DNA of 64,000 nt. Source: Sinomonas mesophila (GTDB lineage Bacteria > Actinomycetota > Actinomycetes > Actinomycetales > Micrococcaceae). Location: the NCBI RefSeq assembly GCF_001999765.1, contig NZ_MTIC01000003.1:186001-250000 (forward strand), given 5' to 3'. The notes under the pieces were generated by a model. The model worked only from the letters and a program-made list of their open reading frames with translations. It did no database searches and was not told the origin of the DNA. A program made the position numbers and the translations under genes. Shown here one piece after another: positions 43,597-51,448 of this stretch (position 1 is its first letter; each line of letters starts with the position of its first letter).

Positions 43597-44206
43597 CACG
43601 GCGGCTGAGGGGAAGCCCAGGGTCGAGGTGCGGCGCTCGGCGCGGCGGAGGAAGACCGTGTCCGCCTTCTGGGAGGGCGGGACGGCCGTCGTCGCCATCC
43701 CCGCGTCCTTCACGCGGGCCCAGGAGGCGCACTGGGTCGAGCGCATGGTCGCCCGCCTCAGGGAGGACACCGCACGGCGCAGCGGGCCCCGCGGGGACGC
43801 GGCGCTGCTCTCCCGCGGGCTCGAGCTCTCCTCCGCCTACCTCGGCGGGCGCGCCCGCCCGGCCTCCATCCGGTGGGTCACGAACCAGCGCCGGCGCTGG
43901 GGCTCCTGCACGCCGTCGCAGCGCACCATCCGGCTCTCGCACGAGCTCCAGGGCATGCCGGCCTGGGTTGTCGACTACGTGATCCTGCACGAGCTCGCGC
44001 ACCTGCTCGTCTCGGGTCACGGGCCCGTGTTCTGGCGCCTGCTCGACGCGTACCCGCGGCTCGCCGAGGCCAAGGCCTTCCTCGCTGGCGTGGCGTTCGC
44101 CGGGACCCGGCCCGGGGATCTGCCCGACGGGGGCGCGGTCGGGGACGCGGATGCGGGCGCGGACGACGGCGGCTGGGGCCTTATCGGCGACGAGGAGCAG
44201 GTCTAG
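43586..44206 (+). CDS. YgjP/DUF45-type M48 metallopeptidase-like protein
   Basis: A 206-residue protein of the WLM/DUF45 zincin group. VEVRRSARRRKTVSAFWEGG starts the family, NQRRRWGSCTPSQRTIRLSHEL is the characteristic WGSCT segment, and the zinc site is VDYVILHELAHLLVSGHGPVFWRLLDAYPR (HELAH at about 135, third ligand His in GHG). Proteins of this group cluster with DNA repair proteins and resemble DNA-protein crosslink proteases of the Wss1/WLM type by fold, but the substrate here is unknown. It overlaps uvrD2 by 11 bp, which supports co-expression with the helicase. The C-terminus is acidic and Gly-rich. Confidence 0.88.
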   Translation: MAPDTAAEGKPRVEVRRSARRRKTVSAFWEGGTAVVAIPASFTRAQEAHWVERMVARLREDTARRSGPRGDAALLSRGLELSSAYLGGRARPASIRWVTNQRRRWGSCTPSQRTIRLSHELQGMPAWVVDYVILHELAHLLVSGHGPVFWRLLDAYPRLAEAKAFLAGVAFAGTRPGDLPDGGAVGDADAGADDGGWGLIGDEEQV

Positions 44207-44216
44207 AATCTCGCCC

Positions 44217-44414
44217 ATGAGCGAGCTCCCAGCCAGCTACCGGAAGTACCTCGAGGGCCGCGACCCGATCTTCGTGGACACCGTGCGCCCCGTCCTGCTT
44301 CAGTCGGCGGCCGACCAGACGGCGGGCGTCCGCATCGTCGTCGAACCCCACCTCCTGCAGGCCCACATCGACGAGCACATCCCGTACGGGCAGATCGTCG
44401 AGGACCTGGACTAG
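44217..44414 (+). CDS. Small conserved-looking protein of unknown function
   Basis: A 65-residue soluble protein, MSELPASYRKYLEGRDPIF... ending PYGQIVEDLD, with no Cys and no membrane segment. I do not recognise a family. It appears to have its own promoter: TAGAAT at 44204-44209 (its first three bases form the stop codon of the preceding gene) ends 7 nt before the ATG, so its mRNA would be leaderless. The strand, codon bias and neat spacing all support a real gene. It ends convergently with the DUF2342 gene. Confidence 0.75.
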   Translation: MSELPASYRKYLEGRDPIFVDTVRPVLLQSAADQTAGVRIVVEPHLLQAHIDEHIPYGQIVEDLD

Positions 44415-44462
44415 AGGGTCCCCCGCCACGCCGGAGCCCTCAGCGGCCCAGGCGCCGCAAGC

Positions 44463-45929
44463 TTAGGCGCCCTTGCCGGGGGACCGGCCCTCGTCGTCGT
44501 CCGACGGCTGCGCGCCGCCCCCGGAGTGCCCGCTGTCCTTCTGATCTGGGTCGTTCCGGCCTGGGTCCTTCTGGCCTGCGTCGGCCGGCATGTCGAAGCC
44601 GCCCGCGAACAGCTTCTCGAGCGCCTCGTCAACCTCGGAGTCCTTGGCCTCGGCGAGGGAGCGGCGGCCGGAGAAGCCCTTCGGGTCGTCAAGGTCCTCT
44701 GCCGTGGGCAGGAGGTCGGGGTGCTTCCAGATGGCGTCGCGGCCGGTGATCCCGCGTTCCTCGGCGAGGGTGTGCCACAGGACGGCGGCGTCGCGCAGCC
44801 GGCGGGGCCGCAGCTCGAGGCCCACGAGGGAGGCGAAGGCGTGCTCGGCCGGCCCGCCCGTCGCACGACGGCGGCGCACCGCCTCGCGCAGGGCCAGCGC
44901 CGAGGGCAGCACCCCTTCGGTGGCGGCGGCGGTCAGCTCGTCGACCCAGCCCTCGACGAGCGCGAGGGCTGTCTCGAGCTTGACCAGGGCCGCGTCCTGC
45001 TGCGGAGTGCGCTGCGGCATGAACACGCCGCCCTGGAGGGCCTCCTGCATCGACTCGGGGTTGCTCGGATCGATGTCCCGCGCCATCTCCTCGATGCGGG
45101 AGACGTCGATGTGGATGCCGCGCGCGTAGTCCTCGATCGTGCCGAGCAGGTGGCCGCGCAGCCACGGGACGTGCATGAACAGGCGTGCGTGCGCCGCCTC
45201 GCGCACGGCCAGGTAGAGCCGGACGTCCCCCTCCGGCAGGCCGAGGCCCTCGCCGAACTTTGCGACGTTGGCCGGCAGGAGCGCCATCTCGAGGTCGACG
45301 AGCGGCACGCCGATGTCCGAGGAGCTCACGACCTCGCCCGAAAGCGCCCCGATCGCCGCGCCGAGCTGCATGCCGAAGATCGCCCCGCCCATGTTGGTCA
45401 GCATGCTCGAGGCACCGCCGAGCAGGCCCTTCATCTCCTCGGGCATCTGCTCCGAGAGGGCCGTCGAGAGCGCCGTCGCGATGCTGTTGGCGACGGGCTC
45501 CGTGAGTCGCCGCCATGTCCCCATCGTCGCCTCGATCCATTCCGCGCGCGACCAGCCGCGGCCGATCAGGCCCGTGGAGGGGAAGTCGGTGGCCTTGTCG
45601 AGCCAGAGCTCGGCGAGGCGAAGGGCCTCGTCCACGTCGCGGTTCTGGGTGCCGGAGACCGAGGGGTCCTTGGCCGCGGCCGCCGTGCGGCGGGCGTGGT
45701 CGTGGGCGAGCTGCCAGTTCACGGGTCCCTCGCCCGCGGGGGCGGCCATCATGGACTGGACCTGCTCGAACATCTGGCGCAGGACGGCCGGGTCGCTGGG
45801 CAGGCCCGCGGCCTTCGCGATCTCCGTCGGATCGATGCCGCCCTGGCCCCCCATGAGCTTGCCGAAGAGCTCGGACAGCGGGTCCTGAGGCTCGTCGTCG
45901 TGGCCCGAAGGCTTGTCTGGAGTGGTCAT
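44463..45929 (-). CDS. Zinc-dependent metalloprotease-like protein (DUF2342 family)
   Basis: A 488-residue protein of the actinobacterial DUF2342 family (Rv3195-like), which is predicted to have a zincin-like fold. The segment LYLAVREAAHARLFMHVPWLRG at about 235-256 is the strongly conserved block; the EAAHARLF core resembles a modified HExxH. An amphipathic Gly/Ala-rich region at about 155-185 (GLLGGASSMLTNMGGAIFGMQLGAAIGALSG) may touch membrane. The N-terminus (QDPLSELFGKLMGGQGGIDP) and C-terminus are low-complexity. Function unproven. An upstream in-frame GTG/ATG at 45944 is also possible. It is divergent from the PDZ-Lon gene as in mycobacteria. Confidence 0.88.
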   Translation of the reverse strand: MTTPDKPSGHDDEPQDPLSELFGKLMGGQGGIDPTEIAKAAGLPSDPAVLRQMFEQVQSMMAAPAGEGPVNWQLAHDHARRTAAAAKDPSVSGTQNRDVDEALRLAELWLDKATDFPSTGLIGRGWSRAEWIEATMGTWRRLTEPVANSIATALSTALSEQMPEEMKGLLGGASSMLTNMGGAIFGMQLGAAIGALSGEVVSSSDIGVPLVDLEMALLPANVAKFGEGLGLPEGDVRLYLAVREAAHARLFMHVPWLRGHLLGTIEDYARGIHIDVSRIEEMARDIDPSNPESMQEALQGGVFMPQRTPQQDAALVKLETALALVEGWVDELTAAATEGVLPSALALREAVRRRRATGGPAEHAFASLVGLELRPRRLRDAAVLWHTLAEERGITGRDAIWKHPDLLPTAEDLDDPKGFSGRRSLAEAKDSEVDEALEKLFAGGFDMPADAGQKDPGRNDPDQKDSGHSGGGAQPSDDDEGRSPGKGA

Positions 45930-46135
45930 GGTGCCGCCGATCACTGCGTCTGGACTGGGAGGGACACCCTCACGGTACCGCGGGCCAGCACACGTGTCTG
46001 CGGCGGGCGGGTCCCTTTCGCTGTCGGCACACAGGCCGCACGCGGCGGGCTCAGGCAGATGGCCTAGGCTGTCCTGAGCCGCGGGGCGAGGAAGCGGCCG
46101 GAGGCAGGGAACGGGCAGTCGAGGGGAACGGACGA

Positions 46136-47182
46136 GTGGGCAGCAGGGGATTCGCAGCGGCGGTCAGCGGGGCGGCGGCGCTCGTGCTGGGACTGACGGT
46201 CGCGAACGCGCCGGTACCGTATGTCGTCGAGATCCCCGGGCCCACCTACAACACCCTCGGGGAGACGGGCGGGAAAGAGGTCATCACCGTCTCGGGGCGC
46301 GACTCGTACGACGCCGGGGGGAGCCTCGACATCACGACCGTCTACGTGCACGGCGGGCCCACCACGGACGTGGGCCTGCTCGAGCTCGCGCGCTCGTGGT
46401 TCGACCCCACTGTGGCGATCCTCCCGGTGGAGGTCGTTTACCCGCCGGACGTCACGCGCGAGGAGGTCGCGGAGCAGAACGCTGCGCTCATGCAGGACTC
46501 CGAAGGCACGGCCGTGGCCGCCGCGCTGGGCGAGCTCGACATCCCGTACGCCCAGTTCCTCGACGTCGCCGCGATCCTCCGGGACTCGCCCTCCGCCGGG
46601 CGGCTCCGGGAGGGCGACAGGCTCGTGAGCGTCGACGGACGGGCCGTGGGCTCCCTCGCCGACGTCCAGGACGTGCTCGCTGCCGGCGACGGCGCGCCGG
46701 CCGCCGTCGTCGTCGAGCGCGACGGCGCCGAGGCCACCGAGACCATCACGCCAGCGCGCCGCGACGACCGCTGGGTCCTGGGCGTCGGGATCAGGTACAG
46801 CTTCGAGTTCCCGATCGACGTCCAGTTCGAGCTCGGCAGCGTGGGAGGGCCCAGCGCGGGCATGATGTTCGCGCTCGGGGTCCTCGACAAGCTCACGCCG
46901 GGCGACCTGACCGGTGGCCGCCACGTGGCGGGGACGGGGTCCATTGGGCCCGACGGCGAGGTCGGCTCGATCGGGAGCATCGCGCAGAAGATGCATGGGG
47001 CCCGGAGCGGGGGAGCTGCGCTGTTCCTCGCGCCGGAGGCCAACTGCGACCAGGTCGTGGGGCACATCCCGGAGGGCCTCGCCGTCGTGAGCGTTCGCAC
47101 GCTCGCGGACGCCCGGGCCGCCGTCGAGGGCTATGCCCGGGGCGAGGACCCCGCAGGCATGCCCCAGTGCAGCGCGGGATGA
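46136..47182 (+). CDS. PDZ and Lon-type (S16) serine protease, membrane anchored
   Basis: A 348-residue protein (Rv3194c-like). One N-terminal membrane segment (FAAAVSGAAALVLGLTVANAP) anchors it outside the cell. A PDZ domain lies at about 130-205 (GRLREGDRLVSVDGRAVGSLADVQDVL). The Lon proteolytic domain at about 215-330 has the catalytic Ser in GSVGGPSAGMMFALGVLDKL (about 240) and the Lys in IGSIAQKMHGAR (about 284), forming the Ser-Lys dyad. It probably processes an extracytoplasmic substrate. GTG start with GAGGGGAACGGAC upstream. Together with the UPF0182 gene it forms a conserved actinobacterial pair. Confidence 0.92.
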   Translation: MGSRGFAAAVSGAAALVLGLTVANAPVPYVVEIPGPTYNTLGETGGKEVITVSGRDSYDAGGSLDITTVYVHGGPTTDVGLLELARSWFDPTVAILPVEVVYPPDVTREEVAEQNAALMQDSEGTAVAAALGELDIPYAQFLDVAAILRDSPSAGRLREGDRLVSVDGRAVGSLADVQDVLAAGDGAPAAVVVERDGAEATETITPARRDDRWVLGVGIRYSFEFPIDVQFELGSVGGPSAGMMFALGVLDKLTPGDLTGGRHVAGTGSIGPDGEVGSIGSIAQKMHGARSGGAALFLAPEANCDQVVGHIPEGLAVVSVRTLADARAAVEGYARGEDPAGMPQCSAG

Positions 47183-47372
47183 CGTCGGGGCGACCGTGGC
47201 CCGGGCCGACGCCGAATCGTTACCGAGGCGGCCGCCCGGTGCGGGAACTGCGGCATCGTTCCGGGCGTGCTTGACTTAGACCGGCACGCGCTGCGCGCCG
47301 CATGACCGCACCCTCCGACACCGCCGTGAACCCGAAACAGCACCCGACACCGCACCCACAACGAGGTACACC

Positions 47373-50348
47373 GTGACATCGCGTCCCGCAGGCAGCTACA
47401 GCCCTACCCGCCGCAGGAGGGGGGCGCTGGTCCCGACTCTCGTGATCGCGGGCGTCCTCGTGGTCGGATTCGTGTTCATGGCCCAGCTGTGGACCGACGT
47501 CCTGTGGTACGACCAGCTCGGCTTCCTCGAGGTGTTCATCCGGCAGAACATCGCGCGCGGAGCCGTGTTCCTCGTCGCGGCGCTCGTCATGGCAGGCGCG
47601 ATCTACGCGGCCATGCGCTCGGCGTACAGGTCCCGCGCCGTCTACGCCCCGGACGGCGGCCAGCAGGACCCGCTGAGCCGCTATCAGGAACAGCTCGAGC
47701 CCGTCCGGCGCATCGTCATGGCCGCCGTGCCGATCGTCTTCGGCCTCTTCGCCGGCGCCGCCGCCGGGAGCCAGTGGCAGAAGATCGCGCTGTTCTTCAA
47801 CCAGGAGCCCTTCGGGGTCACGGACCCCCAGTTCGGGCTCGACTTCAGCTTCTACCTCATGACCCTGCCTTTCCTCGGCACCCTCGTCGGGTACCTGCTC
47901 GGCGTCGTGGTGATCGCCGGGATCGCCGGACTGCTCACGCACTACCTCTACGGCTCGATCCGGATCAGCGAGAGCGGCGTCTACACCGCGCGGCCTGCCC
48001 AGCTGCATCTCGCGATCTCGGGCGCCGTCCTGCTCGCGCTCATCGCCGCGAACTTCTGGCTCGACCGCTACAGCTCGCTGTACAGCTCCGCCGGTCGCGT
48101 CTCCGGCGCGCTCTACACCGACGTCAACGCCGTCATCCCGACCAAGGCGATCCTCGCCGTCGCGGCCGCCATCGTCGCCATCCTGTTCGTCGTGGCCGCC
48201 GTCGTGGGCCGGTGGCGGCTCCCGCTCATCGGCACGGCCATGCTCGTCATCACGGGCATCCTCGCGGGCGGCGTGTACCCGTGGGTCATCCAGCAGGTCC
48301 AGGTCCGCCCGTCCGAGCAGAACGTCGAGCGGCCCTACCTCGAACGCAACATCGGCCTGACCCGCGCTGCCTACGGGCTCGACCAGGTCCAGGTCAAGGA
48401 CTACCAGGCCACGACCGATGCGACGCCCGGGGCGCTCCGCGAGGACGCGCAGACGACGGCGAACATCCGCCTCCTCGACCCGACCCTCGTCTCCTCGACC
48501 TTCCAGCAGCTCGAGCAGTTCCGCCCGTACTACCAGTTCGCCCCCTCGCTCAACGTGGACCGCTACACGATCGACGGCAAGATCCAGGACACCGTGATCG
48601 CCGTCCGCGAGCTCAACCCGCAGGGCCTCTCGCCGAACCAGCAGTCCTGGTACAACAACCACATCGTGTACACGCACGGCTACGGCGTCGTCGCCGCCTA
48701 CGGCAACAAGTCGTCGGTCGAGGGCAAGCCGGTCTTCATGCAGTCCGGCATCCCGTCCACGGGCGTGCTCGGCACGGACGAGAGCTACCAGCCGCGCATC
48801 TACTTCGGCGAGTACTCGCCCGAGTATTCGATCGTCGGCGCGCCCGAGGGCGCCCCGGCCCGCGAGCAGGACCGCCCCCAGGGCGGTACCGGCGAGGCGC
48901 AGTACTCCTTCGAGGGCGACGCCGGCCCCAACGTCGGGAACCTCCTCAACAAGCTCCTCTACGCTGTGAAGTTCCAGAGCACGGACATGCTCTTCTCCGA
49001 CGGCGTCAACGCCGAGTCGCAGATCCTCTACGACCGCAACCCGCGCGACCGCGTCGAGAAGGTCGCGCCGTACCTCACGATCGACGGCAACGTGTACCCC
49101 GCGGTGGTCGACGGGCGGGTCAAGTGGATCGTCGACGGCTACACGACGAGCCAGTACTTCCCGTACTCCCAGCAGCAGCAGCTCCAGCAGGCCACGGCCG
49201 ACTCGCAGACCGCCGCCGGGCGCTCGAGCCAGCTGCCGGCGTCGACCATCAACTACATCCGCAACTCGGTCAAGGCCACAGTCGACGCCTACGACGGCTC
49301 GGTGACCCTGTACGCGTGGGACGACCAGGATCCGCTGCTCAAGTCGTGGCAGAAGATCTTCCCGAGCACCGTCAAGCCGATCTCGGAGATGTCGGGCGGC
49401 CTCATGAGCCACGTGCGCTACCCGGAGGACCTCTTCAAGGTCCAGCGGGAGCTCCTCGGCCGGTACCACGTGACTGATCCGGACAGCTTCTACAAGAACG
49501 ACGACGTCTGGAGCGTCCCGAACGACCCGACCGTCCAGTCGACGGGCGTCAAGCAGCCGCCGTTCTACATGAGCCTGCAGATGCCCGACCAGGAGGCCCC
49601 GGCCTTCCAGCTCACCTCGAGCTTCATCCCGCAGATCGTCGAGGGCGGGACCTCGCGTGAGGTCATGTACGGCTTCCTTGCCGCCGACTCGGACGCGGGC
49701 AGCCAAGCGGGCGTCAAGGGCCCGGAATACGGGAAGCTCAGGCTCCTGCAGCTGCCCACCGAGACGCTCGTCCCCGGCCCGGGGCAGGTGCAGAACAAGT
49801 TCAACTCGGACCCGAGGGTCTCGCAGGCGCTCAACCTCCTGCGCCAGGGCGCCTCGGACGTGCTCAATGGCAACCTCCTGACGCTGCCGGTGGGCGGGGG
49901 CCTGCTGTATGTGCAGCCGGTCTACGTCAAGTCGACGGGTACGACCTCGTATCCAACGCTCCAGCGCGTGCTCGTGGCGTTCGGCGACAAGATCGGCTTC
50001 GCCGCATCCCTCGACGCCGCACTCGACGAGCTCTTCGGCGGCGACTCCGGCGCCGCGGCCGGCGACTCGGACAAGAACGGCCAAGCCCCTGCACAGCCGC
50101 AGCCGCCCGCGGGCGACGGCACCGCGGATGCCCAGGCCGAGCTGAAGGCGGCCCTCACCGATGCGAGCCAGGCCATCCGCGACGGGCAGACGGCCCTGGC
50201 TGCGGGCGATTTCGCCGCCTACGGCGAGGCGCAGAAGAGGCTCTCGGCGGCGCTCCAGCGGGCGCTCGACGCCGAGGCAAGGGTCTCGGCGGGCGCTGAG
50301 GCCCCGGCGGCGCCGGCCCCGGCGCAGTCGCCTGCCCCCGCCCAGTAA
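47373..50348 (+). CDS. UPF0182 family large membrane protein
   Basis: A 991-residue protein (Rv3193c-like, UPF0182/COG1615). Seven or so N-terminal membrane segments lie within about residues 20-310 (for example [22 protein letters not shown] and [21 protein letters not shown]). A large external domain runs from about 315 to 900, with conserved stretches such as [42 protein letters not shown] and [19 protein letters not shown]. The C-terminus (after about 895) is Ala/Pro-rich and coiled. Function is unknown in any organism I know of. GTG start with GAGG 9 nt upstream. A 32-bp palindrome follows the stop. Confidence 0.93.
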   Translation: MTSRPAGSYSPTRRRRGALVPTLVIAGVLVVGFVFMAQLWTDVLWYDQLGFLEVFIRQNIARGAVFLVAALVMAGAIYAAMRSAYRSRAVYAPDGGQQDPLSRYQEQLEPVRRIVMAAVPIVFGLFAGAAAGSQWQKIALFFNQEPFGVTDPQFGLDFSFYLMTLPFLGTLVGYLLGVVVIAGIAGLLTHYLYGSIRISESGVYTARPAQLHLAISGAVLLALIAANFWLDRYSSLYSSAGRVSGALYTDVNAVIPTKAILAVAAAIVAILFVVAAVVGRWRLPLIGTAMLVITGILAGGVYPWVIQQVQVRPSEQNVERPYLERNIGLTRAAYGLDQVQVKDYQATTDATPGALREDAQTTANIRLLDPTLVSSTFQQLEQFRPYYQFAPSLNVDRYTIDGKIQDTVIAVRELNPQGLSPNQQSWYNNHIVYTHGYGVVAAYGNKSSVEGKPVFMQSGIPSTGVLGTDESYQPRIYFGEYSPEYSIVGAPEGAPAREQDRPQGGTGEAQYSFEGDAGPNVGNLLNKLLYAVKFQSTDMLFSDGVNAESQILYDRNPRDRVEKVAPYLTIDGNVYPAVVDGRVKWIVDGYTTSQYFPYSQQQQLQQATADSQTAAGRSSQLPASTINYIRNSVKATVDAYDGSVTLYAWDDQDPLLKSWQKIFPSTVKPISEMSGGLMSHVRYPEDLFKVQRELLGRYHVTDPDSFYKNDDVWSVPNDPTVQSTGVKQPPFYMSLQMPDQEAPAFQLTSSFIPQIVEGGTSREVMYGFLAADSDAGSQAGVKGPEYGKLRLLQLPTETLVPGPGQVQNKFNSDPRVSQALNLLRQGASDVLNGNLLTLPVGGGLLYVQPVYVKSTGTTSYPTLQRVLVAFGDKIGFAASLDAALDELFGGDSGAAAGDSDKNGQAPAQPQPPAGDGTADAQAELKAALTDASQAIRDGQTALAAGDFAAYGEAQKRLSAALQRALDAEARVSAGAEAPAAPAPAQSPAPAQ

Positions 50349-50358
50349 AGCCCCGGCG

Positions 50359-50390
50359 GGCCCGCTTCGGCGGGCCCGCCGAAGCGGGCC
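50359..50390. terminator. Perfect 32-bp palindromic terminator after the UPF0182 gene
   Basis: The arms GGCCCGCTTCGGCGGG and its exact complement meet without a loop, 10 bp after the UPF0182 stop. This is a strong GC-rich hairpin without a T-run. It isolates the UPF0182 gene from the tRNA promoter 40 bp further on. Confidence 0.8.
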
Positions 50391-50469
50391 GAGCGTCCGC
50401 CGCCCGTGTGCCAGAAGGAGGGGGCGGATTTGGTCCGGCGTTCGCCTGTTGGTAATGTTGTCTGTGCGC

Positions 50470-50543
50470 CGCGGGGTGGAGCAGTTCGGTAGCTCGCTGG
50501 GCTCATAACCCAGAGGTCGCAGGTTCAAATCCTGTCCCCGCAA
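50470..50543 (+). tRNA. Initiator tRNA-fMet (CAT anticodon)
   Basis: A 74-nt cloverleaf with acceptor CGCGGGG pairing CCCCGCA except for the C1-A72 mismatch, the mark of an initiator tRNA. The D arm is GAGC...GCTC, the anticodon arm CTGGG-CTCATAA-CCCAG has the three G-C pairs typical of initiators, and the T arm is GCAGG-TTCAAAT-CCTGT. CCA is not encoded. A well-formed promoter precedes it: TTGGTC (50430-50435), 17-bp spacer, TAATGT (50453-50458). A T-containing hairpin terminator follows. Confidence 0.97.
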
Positions 50544-50551
50544 CTCATGCG

Positions 50552-50583
50552 AAGGCCCCGGTCCGGAATCGGACCGGGGCCTT
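50552..50583. terminator. Hairpin terminator between tRNA-fMet and pspA
   Basis: AAGGCCCCGGTCCG (50552-50565) and its complement (50570-50583) form a 14-bp stem with a GAAT loop, ending in CCTTTG on the plus strand. The outer A/T bases make it work in both directions, so it can serve the tRNA and the convergent pspA. Confidence 0.88.
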
Positions 50584-50618
50584 TGCCATGCCCGGTGGCA
50601 TGCGCTCTGCCGGGAGGC

Positions 50619-51410
50619 CTAGAGCTTGTCGAAGTCCGCCTCGTCCACGGCCGTGGAGGCCGTTGGGGCACTCTCCCCGCGGCCGATCGCGGCCGGGGAG
50701 GAGCCCTGCTTGAGGGCCGCGAGCCGTGCCTCGATCTCCGTCTTCTCGCCGAGGTCCTCGAGCTCGTTGAACTGCGCGTCGAGGCTGCTCGCGGCGAGCT
50801 CCTGCTGGCCCCGGACCTTGGCCTCCTCGCGGCGGATCTTCTCCTCGAAACGGCTCACTTCGCTCGTGGGATCCAAGATGTCGATGCTGCGCAGGGCGTC
50901 GTGCACCTGCGCCTGCGCCGCGGCGGTCTTGCTGCGCGCGATCAGCTCGTTGCGCTTGGCGGTGAGCTGGTTGAGCTTGATCTTCATCTGGTCCAGGCCG
51001 CTCTTGAGCCGGTCGACGACCTCGGTCTGGCTCGAGATGCTCGGCTCGGCGGCGCGGGCCTCGTTCTCGGAGGAGATCTGGCGCTGGAGGGCGACCTTGG
51101 CGAGGTTGTCGAACTTCACGGCGTCCGCGTCGTTGCCGGCGGTCCGGAACTCGTCGGCCTTGCGGGACGCGGCGAGGGCCTTGTTACCCCAGTCCTGCGC
51201 GGCCCTGACGTCCTCGGCGTGGTCCTCCTGGAGCATCCGCAGGTTGCCGATCGTCTGGGCGATCGCGGATTCGGCCTCGGCGATGTTGTTCGTGTAGTCG
51301 CGGACCATCTGGTCCAGCATCTTCTGCGGGTCCTCCGCCTGGTCCAGCAGGGCGTTGATGTTCGCCTTCGCGAGCTGTGCGATGCGGCCGAAGATGGACT
51401 GCTTTGACAT
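50619..51410 (-). CDS. pspA: PspA/IM30 family membrane-stress protein
   Basis: A 263-residue all-helical ESCRT-III-like protein. The start SKQSIFGRIAQLAKANINALLDQAEDPQKMLDQMVRDYTNNIAEAE (in pieces) is the PspA N-terminal signature with the amphipathic helix 0/1. The rest is coiled coil up to about 225, then a short disordered Ser/Ala tail. PspA oligomers bind stressed inner membrane leaflets. The frame stays open upstream, but the ATG at 51410 has the family N-terminus and AAAGGGAG just before it. It lies 38 bp downstream of the TPM-domain gene, so the two are likely co-expressed. Confidence 0.93.
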   Translation of the reverse strand: MSKQSIFGRIAQLAKANINALLDQAEDPQKMLDQMVRDYTNNIAEAESAIAQTIGNLRMLQEDHAEDVRAAQDWGNKALAASRKADEFRTAGNDADAVKFDNLAKVALQRQISSENEARAAEPSISSQTEVVDRLKSGLDQMKIKLNQLTAKRNELIARSKTAAAQAQVHDALRSIDILDPTSEVSRFEEKIRREEAKVRGQQELAASSLDAQFNELEDLGEKTEIEARLAALKQGSSPAAIGRGESAPTASTAVDEADFDKL

Positions 51411-51448
51411 GGTGCTCCCTTTCGTTGATCGAACGTTCGAGTCGTGGC

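Noticed and set aside
47244-47262. GGAAC-N9-GTTCC as an ECF sigma promoter
   Set aside because: The spacing between GGAAC and GTT is far too short for SigE/SigH-type promoters; probably a chance dyad.
47271-47276. TTGACT as a -35 box for the UPF0182 gene
   Set aside because: No acceptable -10 hexamer occurs 16-19 bp downstream (the sequence there is CGCGCCGC).
50399-50469. A short leader peptide gene between the UPF0182 terminator and the tRNA
   Set aside because: The sequence is better explained by the tRNA promoter (TTGGTC, 17 bp, TAATGT).
47220-50543. Long minus-strand open frame opposite the UPF0182 gene and running through the tRNA gene
   Set aside because: It covers a tRNA and a terminator and encodes only low-complexity sequence; a mirror artefact.
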